64,000 nt of DNA from JBDUDK01 sp040002995 (GTDB taxonomy: Bacteria; Actinomycetota; Acidimicrobiia; Acidimicrobiales; Ilumatobacteraceae), in contig JBDUDK010000075.1 in the NCBI GenBank assembly GCA_040002995.1, forward strand, positions 29,646-93,645, read 5' to 3'. Positions within the stretch are counted from its first letter, which is position 1. Each line of letters opens with the position of its first letter. Below the pieces are notes generated by a model, which saw only the letters and a program-made list of their open reading frames with translations, did no database searches and was not told where the DNA came from. A program made the translations under genes and the position numbers. Below, in pieces: positions 52,032 through 61,390 of the stretch.

Positions 52032-52829
52032 ATGGAGATCGAGGGCAGGGCGGTGGTCGTAACGGGCGGGGCGAGTGGCATCGGGCGGGCCTTAACCCGC
52101 CGCTTTCACGCCGACGGGGCCCGCGGCATCGTGGTCGCCGACCGCGACCGCGACGGAGCGGTGGCCCTCGCGGCCGAACTCGACGCCAGCCGGCCGGGCT
52201 CCGCGCTCGCCGTGGCCTGCGACGTCGGCGTCGACGCCGAGGTCGGCGCCCTGGTGCGCAGCGCGGAGGAGGCGTTCGGGGCCATCGACCTGTTCTGTGC
52301 CAACGCCGGTATCGGCCTGGGCACCGGTCCGGAAACACCCGACGAGGACTGGGATCTCATCTGGCGCGTGAACGTGATGGCCCACGTGTTTGCGGCCCGG
52401 CACCTCTTACCTGGTTGGTTGGCTCGGGGCGAGGGTTACTTCCTCGCCACCGCCTCGGCCGCCGGCCTGCTGTCTCAGATCGGGTCGGCGCCGTATGCCG
52501 TCACCAAGCACGGTGCCGTCGCGTTCGCCGAGTGGCTGTCGATCACGTACGGCGACCGGGGCGTTCGGGTCTCGTGCCTGTGCCCCCAGGGAGTGAACAC
52601 AAATATGTTGAACGGTGGCGTCGAGTCGACCGCCGGCGATGTCGTGAAGCTGGCCGGGGTCGTCATGGAGCCCGAAGAGGTCGCGAGTGTGGTCGTCGAG
52701 ACGATCCGCGCCGAGCGGTTCCTCGCCCTCCCCCACCCAGAAGTGCTCACGTATCTGCAGCGCAAGACCGCCAACTACGACCGTTGGCTCTCGGGCATGC
52801 GGCGCCTGCAAGCGCGCGTGATTCCTTGA
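52032..52829 (+). CDS. Short-chain dehydrogenase/reductase
   Basis: This 265-residue classical SDR opens MEIEGRAVVVTGGASGIG (TGxxxGxG). It has an NAD-specificity Asp region VADRDRDGAVAL, CANAGIG for the NAG motif, and the active site YFLATASAAGLL (Ser) and APYAVTKHGAV (Tyr-x3-Lys). ATG 52032 is the first credible start; the frame extends upstream over the lipoprotein gene. It overlaps the small downstream gene (TTGA). Confidence 0.92.
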   Translation: MEIEGRAVVVTGGASGIGRALTRRFHADGARGIVVADRDRDGAVALAAELDASRPGSALAVACDVGVDAEVGALVRSAEEAFGAIDLFCANAGIGLGTGPETPDEDWDLIWRVNVMAHVFAARHLLPGWLARGEGYFLATASAAGLLSQIGSAPYAVTKHGAVAFAEWLSITYGDRGVRVSCLCPQGVNTNMLNGGVESTAGDVVKLAGVVMEPEEVASVVVETIRAERFLALPHPEVLTYLQRKTANYDRWLSGMRRLQARVIP

Positions 52830-53095
52830 CGCTCGACGAGCTCAACCTCCGTCCCGGTGACCGTGTCCGATTCCGGCGCACGTCCGGAGCTACGTGGCAC
52901 GAGGCCAAGGTGGTCGGCGTCGAGCGCGACGGGAGCGTCGCCTTGCGCGATGCCAAGGGGGCCGCACGGTCGATCGCCCCGCACCGCCTCGAGGTACAGG
53001 TGCGGACGCGCCGGGGAGCGCTGGTCTGGGAGCCCGTGCTCGAACACGCCCGGCGCACGACCCAACTCAGGCTGTTCCGCGCCCTTGGTGGCTAG
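52826..53095 (+). CDS. Small SH3/KOW-like hypothetical protein
   Basis: An 89-residue frame starts at TTG 52826, overlapping the SDR stop. It reads LNLRPGDRVRFRRTSGATWH, then VVGVERDGSVALRDAKGAAR, a small beta-barrel pattern like SH3/KOW folds, and a basic C-terminus. It is probably real because of strong coding character and coupling. Function unknown; nucleic acid binding is possible. Confidence 0.68.
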   Translation: MTLDELNLRPGDRVRFRRTSGATWHEAKVVGVERDGSVALRDAKGAARSIAPHRLEVQVRTRRGALVWEPVLEHARRTTQLRLFRALGG

Positions 53096-53114
53096 CCGCC
53101 TAGCGTGAGGCCGC

Positions 53115-55142
53115 ATGCATCCCGACGACATCGCCCAACTGGTAACCGTCGGGTCGCCCGCGGTGTCACCCGACGGGGCCACCGTGGCCTTCGTGGTCAC
53201 CACGCTCGACCTCGAGCGCAACGACTACCGCAGCGCGATCTGGATGGCTCCCGCCGACGGATCCGCGCGCCCGACGCGGTTCACCGCCGGCGAACAGCGC
53301 GACGAGAACCCCTGCTGGGCCCCCGACGGCCATCGCCTCGCCTTTACATCGAAGCGAGAAGCCGGAAACGACAAGCACTCCACACTGCACCTCGCCCCGG
53401 TCGCGGTCGGCGGGGAAGTGGTGACGCTCACGACTCGCAACGAGGGCATCGGTGCCCTGTCGTGGTCACCCGATGGCAATTACCTCGCGTTCGCGTCGCG
53501 TGTACGCGATGAGCGCTACGAGAGCGATGATCCGAAGCGTCAACCGCCGAGGCGGATTGAGCGGTTGCGGTCAAAGCTCAACGCGGAGGGGTTCATCAGC
53601 GATCGCCCCCGTCACATATTCGTCGTGGCGGCCGACGGGCTCGCTTCACCAGTCCAACTGACCGACGGCCCGTTCGAGCACGACTCACCCAGTTGGTCGC
53701 CCGACAGTACGCAGATCGTCTTCTCCGGCGCCCGTCACGAGAACTTCGACCTCGAGCCGGCCGACGATCTCTTCGTCGTCGACCGTCGTGGAGGTGAGCT
53801 CCGCCGGGTCACCGATACAACGCTCAGCTTCACGCACCCCTCATGGTCGCCGCAGGGCACATCGATCGCGACGCTGGTCGGTCCGGCGCGCTCGTACCCG
53901 CGCAACCATCAAGTCGAAGTCGTCGACCTCGCGAGCGGTGAACGGCGCCTGCTCACCGAAAAGCTCGAGCGCACGTGTGCGCCCTACCCCGGAGTGCGTT
54001 CTCCGGTCTGGGACGGCAACGCGATCGTTTTCTCCGTTGAGGACCGTGGCAACGTCCACGTCTACCGCGTGGGTGCCGACGGCTCCGCGCCGCCGGAGCT
54101 TGTCGTCGGCGGCGAACGCCAAGTCACCGGTTACGACGTGCGCGCCGGCACGCTCGCATTCACGGCCACGACCCCGACGACGCTGGCCGAGCTGTTCGTC
54201 GCCAACGGTGAGGAACGCCGCCTCACCCGGCTCACCGACGCGTTCCACGAGCGGGTCTCGAGCCTGCCGACCGAGCGCTTCGTCGCACCTACCGACGACG
54301 GTGAAGAGGTCGACGCATGGATCGTGCGGCCTGCGGACTTCGACGCGTCGGCCCGCTATCCCCTGCTGCTCACGATCCACGGAGGGCCGTGGACCCAGTT
54401 CGGCAACAAATGGTTCGACGAAGTACAGCTGTACGCGTCGGCGGGCTACGTCGTGGTCTACGCGAACCCGCGAGGTTCGTCGGGTCGCCACGACGCGTGG
54501 GGTCGGGCGATCAGAGGACCGGTCACCGACGATGACCCCGGCACCGGTTGGGGCGGCGTCGACTACACCGACCTGCTCGCGGTCGTCGATACCGCGATCG
54601 CCCGCTATCCGTTTGTCGATCCCGATCGCCTTGGCGTATTGGGCGGTAGCTACGGCGGCTACATGACGTCGTGGATGATCGGCCACGATCACCGCTTCAA
54701 GGCCGCGCTTTCGGAGCGCGCCGTCAACAATCTGCTCTCGCTGGAGTGGACTTCCGACATTGCCGGTTTCTTCCGTTTCGAGTTCGGCACCGATCAGCTG
54801 GAACATCCCGAGGAGTACATCCGCATGTCGCCCATCACCTATGCGCGCGACATCGCGACGCCCGTGCTGATCGTGCACTCCGAGGACGACCTTCGCTGCC
54901 CCATCGAACAGGGCGAGCAGCTGTTCATCGCGTTGCGGATGATGGGCAAGCCCGTCGAGTTCGTACGCTTCCCGGGCGAGAACCACGAGCTGTCGCGGTC
55001 GGGCTCGCCGATCCACCGGATCCAGCGCGCCAACATCGTCCTCGAGTGGTTCGACCGCCACCTCAAACCCGCCGCGCCCTCTGCGCACCAACCCTCGAAA
55101 CGTGCCTCCAAGGGAACGAAACCTCGAAAGGTCGCGCCCTAG
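53115..55142 (+). CDS. S9-family (prolyl oligopeptidase/acylaminoacyl peptidase) serine peptidase
   Basis: The 675-residue protein starts MHPDDIAQLVTVGSPAVSPD. Residues 1-380 form a WD40/TolB-like beta-propeller (repeats such as PSWSPDSTQIVFSGA, LSWSPDGNYLAFAS). The C-terminal alpha/beta hydrolase domain has the nucleophile in GVLGGSYGGYMTSW (about S513), the Asp in VHSEDDLRCP (about 590) and the His in FPGENHELSRSG (about 623). The propeller gates access to short peptides. The last 40 residues are basic and low in complexity. Confidence 0.93.
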   Translation: MHPDDIAQLVTVGSPAVSPDGATVAFVVTTLDLERNDYRSAIWMAPADGSARPTRFTAGEQRDENPCWAPDGHRLAFTSKREAGNDKHSTLHLAPVAVGGEVVTLTTRNEGIGALSWSPDGNYLAFASRVRDERYESDDPKRQPPRRIERLRSKLNAEGFISDRPRHIFVVAADGLASPVQLTDGPFEHDSPSWSPDSTQIVFSGARHENFDLEPADDLFVVDRRGGELRRVTDTTLSFTHPSWSPQGTSIATLVGPARSYPRNHQVEVVDLASGERRLLTEKLERTCAPYPGVRSPVWDGNAIVFSVEDRGNVHVYRVGADGSAPPELVVGGERQVTGYDVRAGTLAFTATTPTTLAELFVANGEERRLTRLTDAFHERVSSLPTERFVAPTDDGEEVDAWIVRPADFDASARYPLLLTIHGGPWTQFGNKWFDEVQLYASAGYVVVYANPRGSSGRHDAWGRAIRGPVTDDDPGTGWGGVDYTDLLAVVDTAIARYPFVDPDRLGVLGGSYGGYMTSWMIGHDHRFKAALSERAVNNLLSLEWTSDIAGFFRFEFGTDQLEHPEEYIRMSPITYARDIATPVLIVHSEDDLRCPIEQGEQLFIALRMMGKPVEFVRFPGENHELSRSGSPIHRIQRANIVLEWFDRHLKPAAPSAHQPSKRASKGTKPRKVAP

Positions 55143-55191
55143 GCCAAACGTTTCGAGACTTGTACCCCTGGGAGGGAACCAAACCTCGAAA
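55094..55191. repeat. Cluster of CTCGAAA heptamers
   Basis: CTCGAAA occurs at 55094-55100, 55123-55129 and 55185-55191, and inverted at 55151-55157, spanning the end of the S9 gene and the following gap. A related CGTTTCGAGG lies at about 44191, after the hairpin at 44151. These could be a regulator's binding sites upstream of the M50 gene, or chance; the meaning is unknown. Confidence 0.4.
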
Positions 55192-55259
55192 CCTCGGCCC
55201 GGCGTGCCAGGGTGGCGGCGAGGTGTCAGCGCGCGCTATCGGCCGTACAGTTCTCTGCC

Positions 55260-56372
55260 ATGCGTGGCAGGTTGAAGATCGGGAAGATCGCCGGGGTTCC
55301 CGTCTCGCTGCATTGGAGCCTGATCGCGGTCGGCTCGCTCCTCGCGCTGCAACTGGCCGACGGTCTTTTACCCAACAACCACCCCGGTCACTCGGCGACC
55401 ACGTATTGGGCCCTCGGGGTGGGTGCCGCGGTCGTGTTCTTTGGTGCCGTCCTGGCCCATGAGCTGGCCCACGCCGTCGTCGCCCGCCGTCGCGGCGTGG
55501 GCGTGGAAGGCATCGAGTTGTGGGCGCTCGGTGGCCTCGCCCGCCTGAGTCGCGACCCCGAATCGCCCGCCGACGAGTTCTTGATCGCCGTCGCCGGTCC
55601 CCTCGCCAGCCTCGCCGCGGCTGCTGTGTTCCTCGGCACCGCCGCGGGCATCGAGACGGCCGGGCTTCCCAAGGTCGTGGCCGCGACATTCGGGTGGCTC
55701 GGCGTCACGAACCTGATTCTCGGCGCGTTCAACCTCCTACCCGCCGCGCCCCTCGACGGCGGACGGATTCTCCGCGCCGCCGTGTGGAAGACGAGCGGCA
55801 ACCGGGTGAAAGGCATGCGCACCGCGGCCAAGGCCGGACAGGTCCTCGGGATGACCGTGCTATTCGGCGGCATGTGGCTCGTGCTGCTCGGGCGGGGCAC
55901 GCTCTTCCTTCCGCTCATCGGCTGGTTCCTGCTCAACAGCGCGCGCATGGAAGAGGTCGGAGTCCGCACCGAAGCCGCCCTGCTCGGTAAGCAGGTGCGC
56001 GACGCCACATGGTTCGGCGTGGCCCGTGCCACCGATGCCACCGACGTCGCCACCATGCTCTGGCAATCGAGTCGCATGGGCCCCACGCGGCTGGTGGCCG
56101 TTGAGCGCTTCGATGGATCACTCACTGGTCTCGTCAGCGAAGACCAACTGTGGCGGATCCCCGAAGAAGATCGCTCCGGTGTTCGGCTGGCGCAGATCGC
56201 GGTCCCGATGGAGAAGCTCGCTCACGCGGGGCCCGATGAGCTCCTCATGGACGCGGCGCGCCGGATGAATCCGTTGGCCCCCGTGCTCACGGTGTGGGAT
56301 GCGGGCCGCTTGGTGGGCGTGGTCACCGCCGAGCAGTTCCGCCGGCTCATCGAGGGGACGAAGCCGATCTGA
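55260..56372 (+). CDS. Site-2-protease-like M50 membrane metalloprotease with CBS domains
   Basis: The 370-residue membrane protein starts MRGRLKIGKIAGVPVSLHWS, the usual opening of the family. The zinc site is VLAHELAHAVVARRR (HExxH near residue 67) and the second ligand motif NLLPAAPLDGGRILRAA. Several membrane helices follow, then two CBS domains (about 250-370), which in this family bind nucleotides. Likely role: intramembrane proteolysis of an anti-sigma factor or other single-pass protein. ATG 55260 is chosen over the open frame from 55212. Confidence 0.92.
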   Translation: MRGRLKIGKIAGVPVSLHWSLIAVGSLLALQLADGLLPNNHPGHSATTYWALGVGAAVVFFGAVLAHELAHAVVARRRGVGVEGIELWALGGLARLSRDPESPADEFLIAVAGPLASLAAAAVFLGTAAGIETAGLPKVVAATFGWLGVTNLILGAFNLLPAAPLDGGRILRAAVWKTSGNRVKGMRTAAKAGQVLGMTVLFGGMWLVLLGRGTLFLPLIGWFLLNSARMEEVGVRTEAALLGKQVRDATWFGVARATDATDVATMLWQSSRMGPTRLVAVERFDGSLTGLVSEDQLWRIPEEDRSGVRLAQIAVPMEKLAHAGPDELLMDAARRMNPLAPVLTVWDAGRLVGVVTAEQFRRLIEGTKPI

Positions 56373-57252
56373 GCAGCCACCGGTCGATCAGCTGACGGGC
56401 TATCGAGATACCCGGCGGGATCATCGGCAGCGAGTCGGCGCGATACCAACTGGCATCGACGATCTCGGCCGGGTCGCAGACGATCTCGCCGCGTTGCCAG
56501 CGGGCATTGAATCCGATCATGAGCGAGTGAGGAAATGGCCACGGCTGGCTGCCCACGTACGTGATGTCGGTGACCTCCACACCAACTTCCTCGCGGACCT
56601 CGCGAGCGACCGCTTGTTCGAGTGTCTCGCCCGGTTCGACGAAACCGGCCAGACACGAATACATCGGCAGCGGGAACTGCACGCCGCGGGCCAACAGCAC
56701 TTCGTCGTCGCGCTCGACCAACGTGATGATCGCGGGGGCGAGACGAGGAAAGGCGAGAAGGCCGCAATCGGGACATCGCTTGGCGCGCTCGTTTGGCGAC
56801 TGCTCCGTCGGCGTGCCGCAGCGCCCGCAGTACCGGTGCGTCCGCTCCCACTCGACGAGCTGTACGGCGCGGCCGGCGATTGTCCAGTGCTCGTCGGGGA
56901 CGACGCCGTACAGGCCGCGTAGCGCGACGAACCCGTGGGCTTCCGCGCTATCGGCGTCGACGGCCCAGCACGCGTGGTCGTCGAGCATGCCGAGGAACAC
57001 CGGCGCGACGTCGTCGATGACCCGCGCGCCGGCGATGTGGAGGTCGGCTCCTCGCACATGGAACCAGAGTGCGGGGCCTTCGTGGCCGGCCGGTGGCGCG
57101 AGCGATGGGACAAAGTCGGCCACGCGTTCCACCGTAGAGTTCTTCGCCGTGCGGACCGGCATCTGGATGTTCCCTGGGCGTCCCGCGGGTGAGCTCGTCG
57201 ACGCAACTGTGCGGCCGAACAAGGCGGCATCGACGAAGTGTGAATAGGTCAC
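56347..57252 (-). CDS. nudC: NAD+ diphosphatase / NUDIX hydrolase NudC
   Basis: This 301-residue protein has a zinc ribbon (YCGRCG and CPDCG, about residues 140-165), a Nudix box (GFVEPGETLEQA and REVREEVG, about 215-237) and, after it, the NudC-specific SQPWPFPHSLMIGF. NudC hydrolyses NAD(H) to NMN(H) and AMP and can remove NAD caps from RNA. It overlaps the M50 gene tail to tail by 26 bases. An alternative start is at 57162. Confidence 0.93.
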   Translation of the reverse strand: MTYSHFVDAALFGRTVASTSSPAGRPGNIQMPVRTAKNSTVERVADFVPSLAPPAGHEGPALWFHVRGADLHIAGARVIDDVAPVFLGMLDDHACWAVDADSAEAHGFVALRGLYGVVPDEHWTIAGRAVQLVEWERTHRYCGRCGTPTEQSPNERAKRCPDCGLLAFPRLAPAIITLVERDDEVLLARGVQFPLPMYSCLAGFVEPGETLEQAVAREVREEVGVEVTDITYVGSQPWPFPHSLMIGFNARWQRGEIVCDPAEIVDASWYRADSLPMIPPGISIARQLIDRWLLRSASSPR

Positions 57253-57269
57253 GAAGGCGCCGAGCGCGA

Positions 57270-57951
57270 GCCGTTCACCTGCTTGCGGCCGCGGCGGCGC
57301 GCACCGACCGTGTCCGCCTCGGTGTGGGCGTCGCTAATGCATACGGCCGCCATCCGCTCGTGACCGCATGGCAGGTTGACACACTCTTCGAGCTGTCCGA
57401 CGGCCGTTTCGTGCTCGGGCTGGGCCCAGGCGGATCCGTCGTTCTTGGGCGGCTGGGCGTGCGGCCCGTGCGATCGCTCACCGATTGCCGCGGGCGCTTA
57501 GCCAGATCCGCACGGCCTCTCAGGTGCCGGTGTACGTCGGCGCCCGGAACGAACGCTTCAACCGGTGGGCGTCGGAAGCCGCCGATGGCGTGCTCGTTGC
57601 GGGAGTTCCGCTGCCGTTCATCGGCAACGTGGTCGACTGCGCCCTGTCGGTGAAGCGACAGCCAGCTGGAAACCTTTCGTCACGATCAGCGTTCCGGCCT
57701 CCTCGAGCAGACGCCCGAGGCCCCGAGGTTCTCGGCGCTGACTCGGCCGCGCTCAGCGCGGCCGAAGACCCCCAACGACACCGTGATCGCCGCGTGCGGC
57801 CTTTGGGCACGACGGGGTCGATCGTCGACCGGCTCCGCTGGCTCGTCGCGCGCTTCCAGCCGACCACGATCGGCTTGCCCTGCCTGTCGAGGGCCTGATC
57901 GACAATGTCGACCGAGCCACCGAGGTGTTCGCGGGCCTGCAGTCCCGCTAG
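57270..57951 (+). pseudogene. Decayed LLM-class monooxygenase gene
   Basis: Three frames in turn carry LLM-family sequence. First ARTDRVRLGVGVANAYGRHP and VDTLFELSDGRFVLGLGPGG. From about 57500 another frame gives ASQVPVYVGARNERFNRWAS and GVLVAGVPLPFIGNVVDCA. Near 57880 a third gives LPVEGLIDNVDRATEVFAGL and a stop at 57949-57951. No start codon is credible and part of the middle is missing. This is a broken F420/FMN-dependent oxidoreductase gene. Confidence 0.8.
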
Positions 57952-57977
57952 TCATCTCTTACGACGGTTGGAAAATG

Positions 57978-58466
57978 TCAGGTACCGGCGATGATGCGGG
58001 TGCCGCTAAATGTGCCATCGCCTGTCGCCCCAGCCACCGGGGCACCCGTGTCGTCGAAAATGGTGAACGTAAACGTGCCAGAAATCTGATCACCAGTCCA
58101 CGTGCCGGCAACGATCACCTTCACCGTCAAGTTCGGTCCGTCGGGACCCTCGCTGGCCGTGTCCCAGAACGTGGCGACGAAGTTGCGGCCGCGTGTCTTG
58201 CGCCAGGCACCGAGCTGTGCGGTACCAGGCGGATTGATGTCTCGCGCGACCAAGGCCCCGCCTACGGCGAGGGTGACAACCGCTTGAGCCGTTGAAGGCT
58301 CCGGGCCTGATTCCATGTGGGTGATGAGCCACGCACCCTCCAGACCCCGTCGAGAGTGTCCGTCATCGTCCGCTACGGCCGCGGTGGCCGGCAGAGCAAC
58401 CGCCGCCAAGCCGATGGTTCCTGCCCCCGCCCCCATGAGCACCTCACGACGACCTATGCGTTGCAT
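57978..58466 (-). CDS. Tat-exported hypothetical protein
   Basis: From ATG 58464-58466 the protein reads MQRIGRREVLMGAGAGTIGL, with a twin-arginine-type n-region (RRE), a hydrophobic stretch and cleavage near AVADDD. The mature domain of about 115 residues has beta-rich sequence (GLEGAWLITHMESGPE, GTWTGDQISGTFTFTIFDDT), similar in feel to lipocalin-like or dirigent-like barrels. No family assigned. It is convergent with the decayed LLM gene. Confidence 0.7.
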   Translation of the reverse strand: MQRIGRREVLMGAGAGTIGLAAVALPATAAVADDDGHSRRGLEGAWLITHMESGPEPSTAQAVVTLAVGGALVARDINPPGTAQLGAWRKTRGRNFVATFWDTASEGPDGPNLTVKVIVAGTWTGDQISGTFTFTIFDDTGAPVAGATGDGTFSGTRIIAGT

Positions 58467-58625
58467 AGCTATCCCCCGTTCCGGCAGTGCCATCACCGCC
58501 AACGGCGGGAGTGTTCCACGCCCACCAGAGCGGCCGGCCTAAGAGACGGCAAAACCTGCCAGGTTTCTGCGAGTAGTCCGAGGTGAGCAGAGTGGCCCAG
58601 CGACTCGGGGCCTACAGTCCCGCTC

Positions 58626-59819
58626 ATGACCGCGTCCAACCGTTCGAATGTCGTAATCGTCGACGCCGTGCGCACGCCCATCGGGCGCCGCAACGGCGGC
58701 CTCTCTACCGTGCACCCCGCCGATCTGCTCGCACGGGTTCAGAAGGCGCTCATCGACCGCACCGGCATCGACCCGGCCGAGGTCGGTCAAGTGGTGGGGG
58801 GCTGCGTGAGCCAGGTCGGTGAGCAAAGCTTCAACGTGACCCGCACGGCATGGCTGAGTGCGGGATTGCCGTTGAGCGTCGCCGCTACCACCGTCGACAC
58901 CCAGTGCGGTTCGAGCCAGCAGGCGAGCAACGTGGCGGCCTCGCTCGTGGGCTCGGGGGTCGTCGACGTCGCCGTCGCGTGCGGTGTCGAGGTCATGAGT
59001 CGCGTGCCGATCGGCTCGAACTCGCGCAAAGACTTTGGTCTCGGCATCCCGATCCCCAAGACCTACTTCGCGCACTACGAGATGACATCGCAGTTCGAGG
59101 GCGCCGAGCGCATCGCCGACAAGTGGGGCATCAGCCGCGCCGACACCGATGCGTTCGCGCTGCGCTCCCAGCAGTACGCGGCGCGCGCGTGGGCCGAAGG
59201 CCGTTTCGACACGCAGTACATCAGTGTCGACGCGCCCGACGTCGATGCCGACGGCAAGCCCACCGGCACGACCCACCAGGTGGCGCGCGACGAGGGTCTG
59301 CGCGACACCACCCTCGAGGCGCTCGCCGCGTTGAAGCCGGTCGCCCGCCCCGACGGTGTCCACACCGCGGGCTCGTCGTCGCAGATCTCCGACGGTGCCG
59401 CCGCCGTGCTGATGATGACCGAGGAGAAGGCGGCCGCGCTCGGTCTCAGCCCCAAAGCACGGGTGGTCGATACGTGTCTCGTTGGGGTCGACCCCGTTCT
59501 GATGCTCACCGGGCCGATCGACGCGACGCACCGTCTCCTCGAGCGCACGGGTTTGTCGATGGACGACATCGATGTCACCGAGATCAACGAGGCGTTCGCG
59601 TCGGTGGTGCTGGCATGGGCCGCCGAACTTCACCCCGACCTCGAGAAGGTGAATCCCAACGGCGGCGCGATCGCCCTCGGTCATCCGCTCGGTGGCACCG
59701 GCGCGTTCCTTGTCACGAAGGCGCTCCACGAACTCGAGCGCACGAACGGTCGCTACGCCCTCATCACCATGTGCTGCGGCGGGGGGCTCGGCACGGGAAC
59801 GATCATCGAGAGGCTGTAG
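58626..59819 (+). CDS. Acetyl-CoA acetyltransferase (thiolase)
   Basis: This 397-residue thiolase II family enzyme has the nucleophilic Cys in TVDTQCGSSQQASN near residue 94, EINEAFASVVLAW, the His in GGAIALGHPLGGTGAF and the second Cys in ITMCCGGGLGTG. It cleaves 3-ketoacyl-CoA or condenses acetyl-CoA, and fits with the many acyl-CoA genes of the right part of the window. The C-terminal part also matches the acetyl-CoA C-acyltransferases used in sterol side-chain breakdown. Confidence 0.93.
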   Translation: MTASNRSNVVIVDAVRTPIGRRNGGLSTVHPADLLARVQKALIDRTGIDPAEVGQVVGGCVSQVGEQSFNVTRTAWLSAGLPLSVAATTVDTQCGSSQQASNVAASLVGSGVVDVAVACGVEVMSRVPIGSNSRKDFGLGIPIPKTYFAHYEMTSQFEGAERIADKWGISRADTDAFALRSQQYAARAWAEGRFDTQYISVDAPDVDADGKPTGTTHQVARDEGLRDTTLEALAALKPVARPDGVHTAGSSSQISDGAAAVLMMTEEKAAALGLSPKARVVDTCLVGVDPVLMLTGPIDATHRLLERTGLSMDDIDVTEINEAFASVVLAWAAELHPDLEKVNPNGGAIALGHPLGGTGAFLVTKALHELERTNGRYALITMCCGGGLGTGTIIERL

Positions 59820-59865
59820 GACAACACCTCGCACTTCCCCCATCGGCACAATTGGGGAGGTCACC

Positions 59866-60378
59866 GTGCATCGGATTCTGCCGGCCCTCGTGGCCCTCGT
59901 GGCCCTGGTGGTCGCGGCTTGTGGGACATCGTCGTCGGCCGGTCAGCCTCCGGGTCGGGCCATCGTTTCCCACGTCGTCGACGGCGACACGATCGACGTC
60001 ATGGTCGGCGGCCATCGCGAGAGGGTCCGCCTCATCGGTATCAACACGCCCGAGACCGTCGACCCCCGCCGTCCGGTCGAGTGCTTCGGTCACGAAGCGT
60101 CCCGCTACACAAGCAGCCTCCTGCCCGAAGGCACCGAGGTCGACCTTGTGCGCGATGTCGAGCCTCGCGACGCCTACGGCCGCCTTCTCGCCTACGTCTA
60201 CCGGCGCCCCGATAACCTCTTCGTGAACCTCGACCTCGCGACACAGGGCTACGCCGACCTCCTCACCTTCCCGCCGAACATCGCCCACGTCGACGAGTTT
60301 CGCAACGCGGTCGCCGCTGCCCGGCGGGCGAGTAGGGGCTTATGGTCGCGTTGTCCGGCTGCGTCGGGAGGGCCGTAG
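59866..60378 (+). CDS. Thermonuclease-family (SNase) lipoprotein
   Basis: The 170-residue protein has the lipobox VVAACGTS and the SNase fold (PF00565): VVDGDTIDVMV, RVRLIGINTPETVDP and DAYGRLLAYVYR, which carry the Asp/Arg/Glu active-site set. GTG 59866 has GGGAGG seven bases upstream. It is a membrane-attached extracellular nuclease. It overlaps the possible early start of the following gene. Confidence 0.92.
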   Translation: MHRILPALVALVALVVAACGTSSSAGQPPGRAIVSHVVDGDTIDVMVGGHRERVRLIGINTPETVDPRRPVECFGHEASRYTSSLLPEGTEVDLVRDVEPRDAYGRLLAYVYRRPDNLFVNLDLATQGYADLLTFPPNIAHVDEFRNAVAAARRASRGLWSRCPAASGGP

Positions 60379-60383
60379 CATCC

Positions 60384-61223
60384 GTGCTCGTGGCGGTGAC
60401 CCTTGCTGAACGCCTTGGCTACCGAGCCGACGATCGCCTCGTGATCATCGCCTGCGATGACCTCGGCTCTTGTCACGCGGCCAACAGTGGCGTGTACACG
60501 GCGCTGCGCGAGGGTCTGGCCACGAGCGCGTCACTGATGGTGCCCGCGCCCTGGGCCCGTGAGGCTGCGTCTCGCTACCGCGGCGAGGACATCGGTGTGC
60601 ACCTCACTCTCAACGCCGAGCACGACCTCTATCGGTGGGGGCCACTCACGCACGCGCCCTCGCTCCTCGACGGCGACGGCGGCTTCCCTCGCACCGTGGA
60701 CGACCTCTGGGATCACGCCGACCTCGACGAAGTGCGTCGTGAGTGTCGCGCTCAGATCGAACGAGCGATCGTGTGGGGCTTCGACGTCAGCCACCTCACG
60801 AGTCATCTCGGCGTACTCCAGCTGCGCCCAGAGTTCTTCGACATCTACGTCGAGCTCGCGCTCGAATTCTGTCTGCCGATCCGACTCCCCGGCGAGGCCA
60901 CCGAGGCCACCACCGGCTTTCCGTTCCGCCGCCTGGCCGCGGAGGAAGGTGTCGTCTTCCCCGATCACTTCGTGGCCGCCCGCGCCGCAGGAAGCCGCCG
61001 ACGCGTCCAACGCGCGGTGCACGAGTTGGCGGCCGGTGTCACCGAGCTACACGTGCAACCGTCGATCGACACTCCCGAGGTACGCGCCCTCGCGCCCGAC
61101 AGCTGGGCGGCGTGGGTTGACGATCTCGCGCTCGTGACATCCGACCGTGATCTGCGCGCCATGCTCGAGCGATCGGGCGCCGTGTTGATCGGCTATCGCG
61201 ATCTGCGCGACCTCATGGTGTGA
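60384..61223 (+). CDS. YdjC/ChbG-family carbohydrate deacetylase
   Basis: The protein of about 279 residues begins near VLVAVTLAERLGYRADDRLV. The family's metal site is IIACDDLGSCHAANSGV (Asp-Asp) and FDVSHLTSHLGVLQLRPEF (His), as in ChbG/HpnK (PF04794). Members deacetylate chitobiose or hopanoid-linked sugars. GTG 60384 is chosen; a frame from 60342 overlaps the nuclease gene. Confidence 0.87.
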   Translation: MLVAVTLAERLGYRADDRLVIIACDDLGSCHAANSGVYTALREGLATSASLMVPAPWAREAASRYRGEDIGVHLTLNAEHDLYRWGPLTHAPSLLDGDGGFPRTVDDLWDHADLDEVRRECRAQIERAIVWGFDVSHLTSHLGVLQLRPEFFDIYVELALEFCLPIRLPGEATEATTGFPFRRLAAEEGVVFPDHFVAARAAGSRRRVQRAVHELAAGVTELHVQPSIDTPEVRALAPDSWAAWVDDLALVTSDRDLRAMLERSGAVLIGYRDLRDLMV

Positions 61224-61390
61224 TTGCCTAGCACTACGTCGGAGGTAGTCGCTTTCCGGCGATCGATCGTCCAGAGTGGGCGTATGACGAGCTACGCCAA
61301 AGGGATCTTGAGCGACGTGACGCTGGGGCCGGCCATCGTCGAGTACCTCGAGCGCATCAACGTCGTTCAAGAGTTCGTAGCCTCGGGTGA

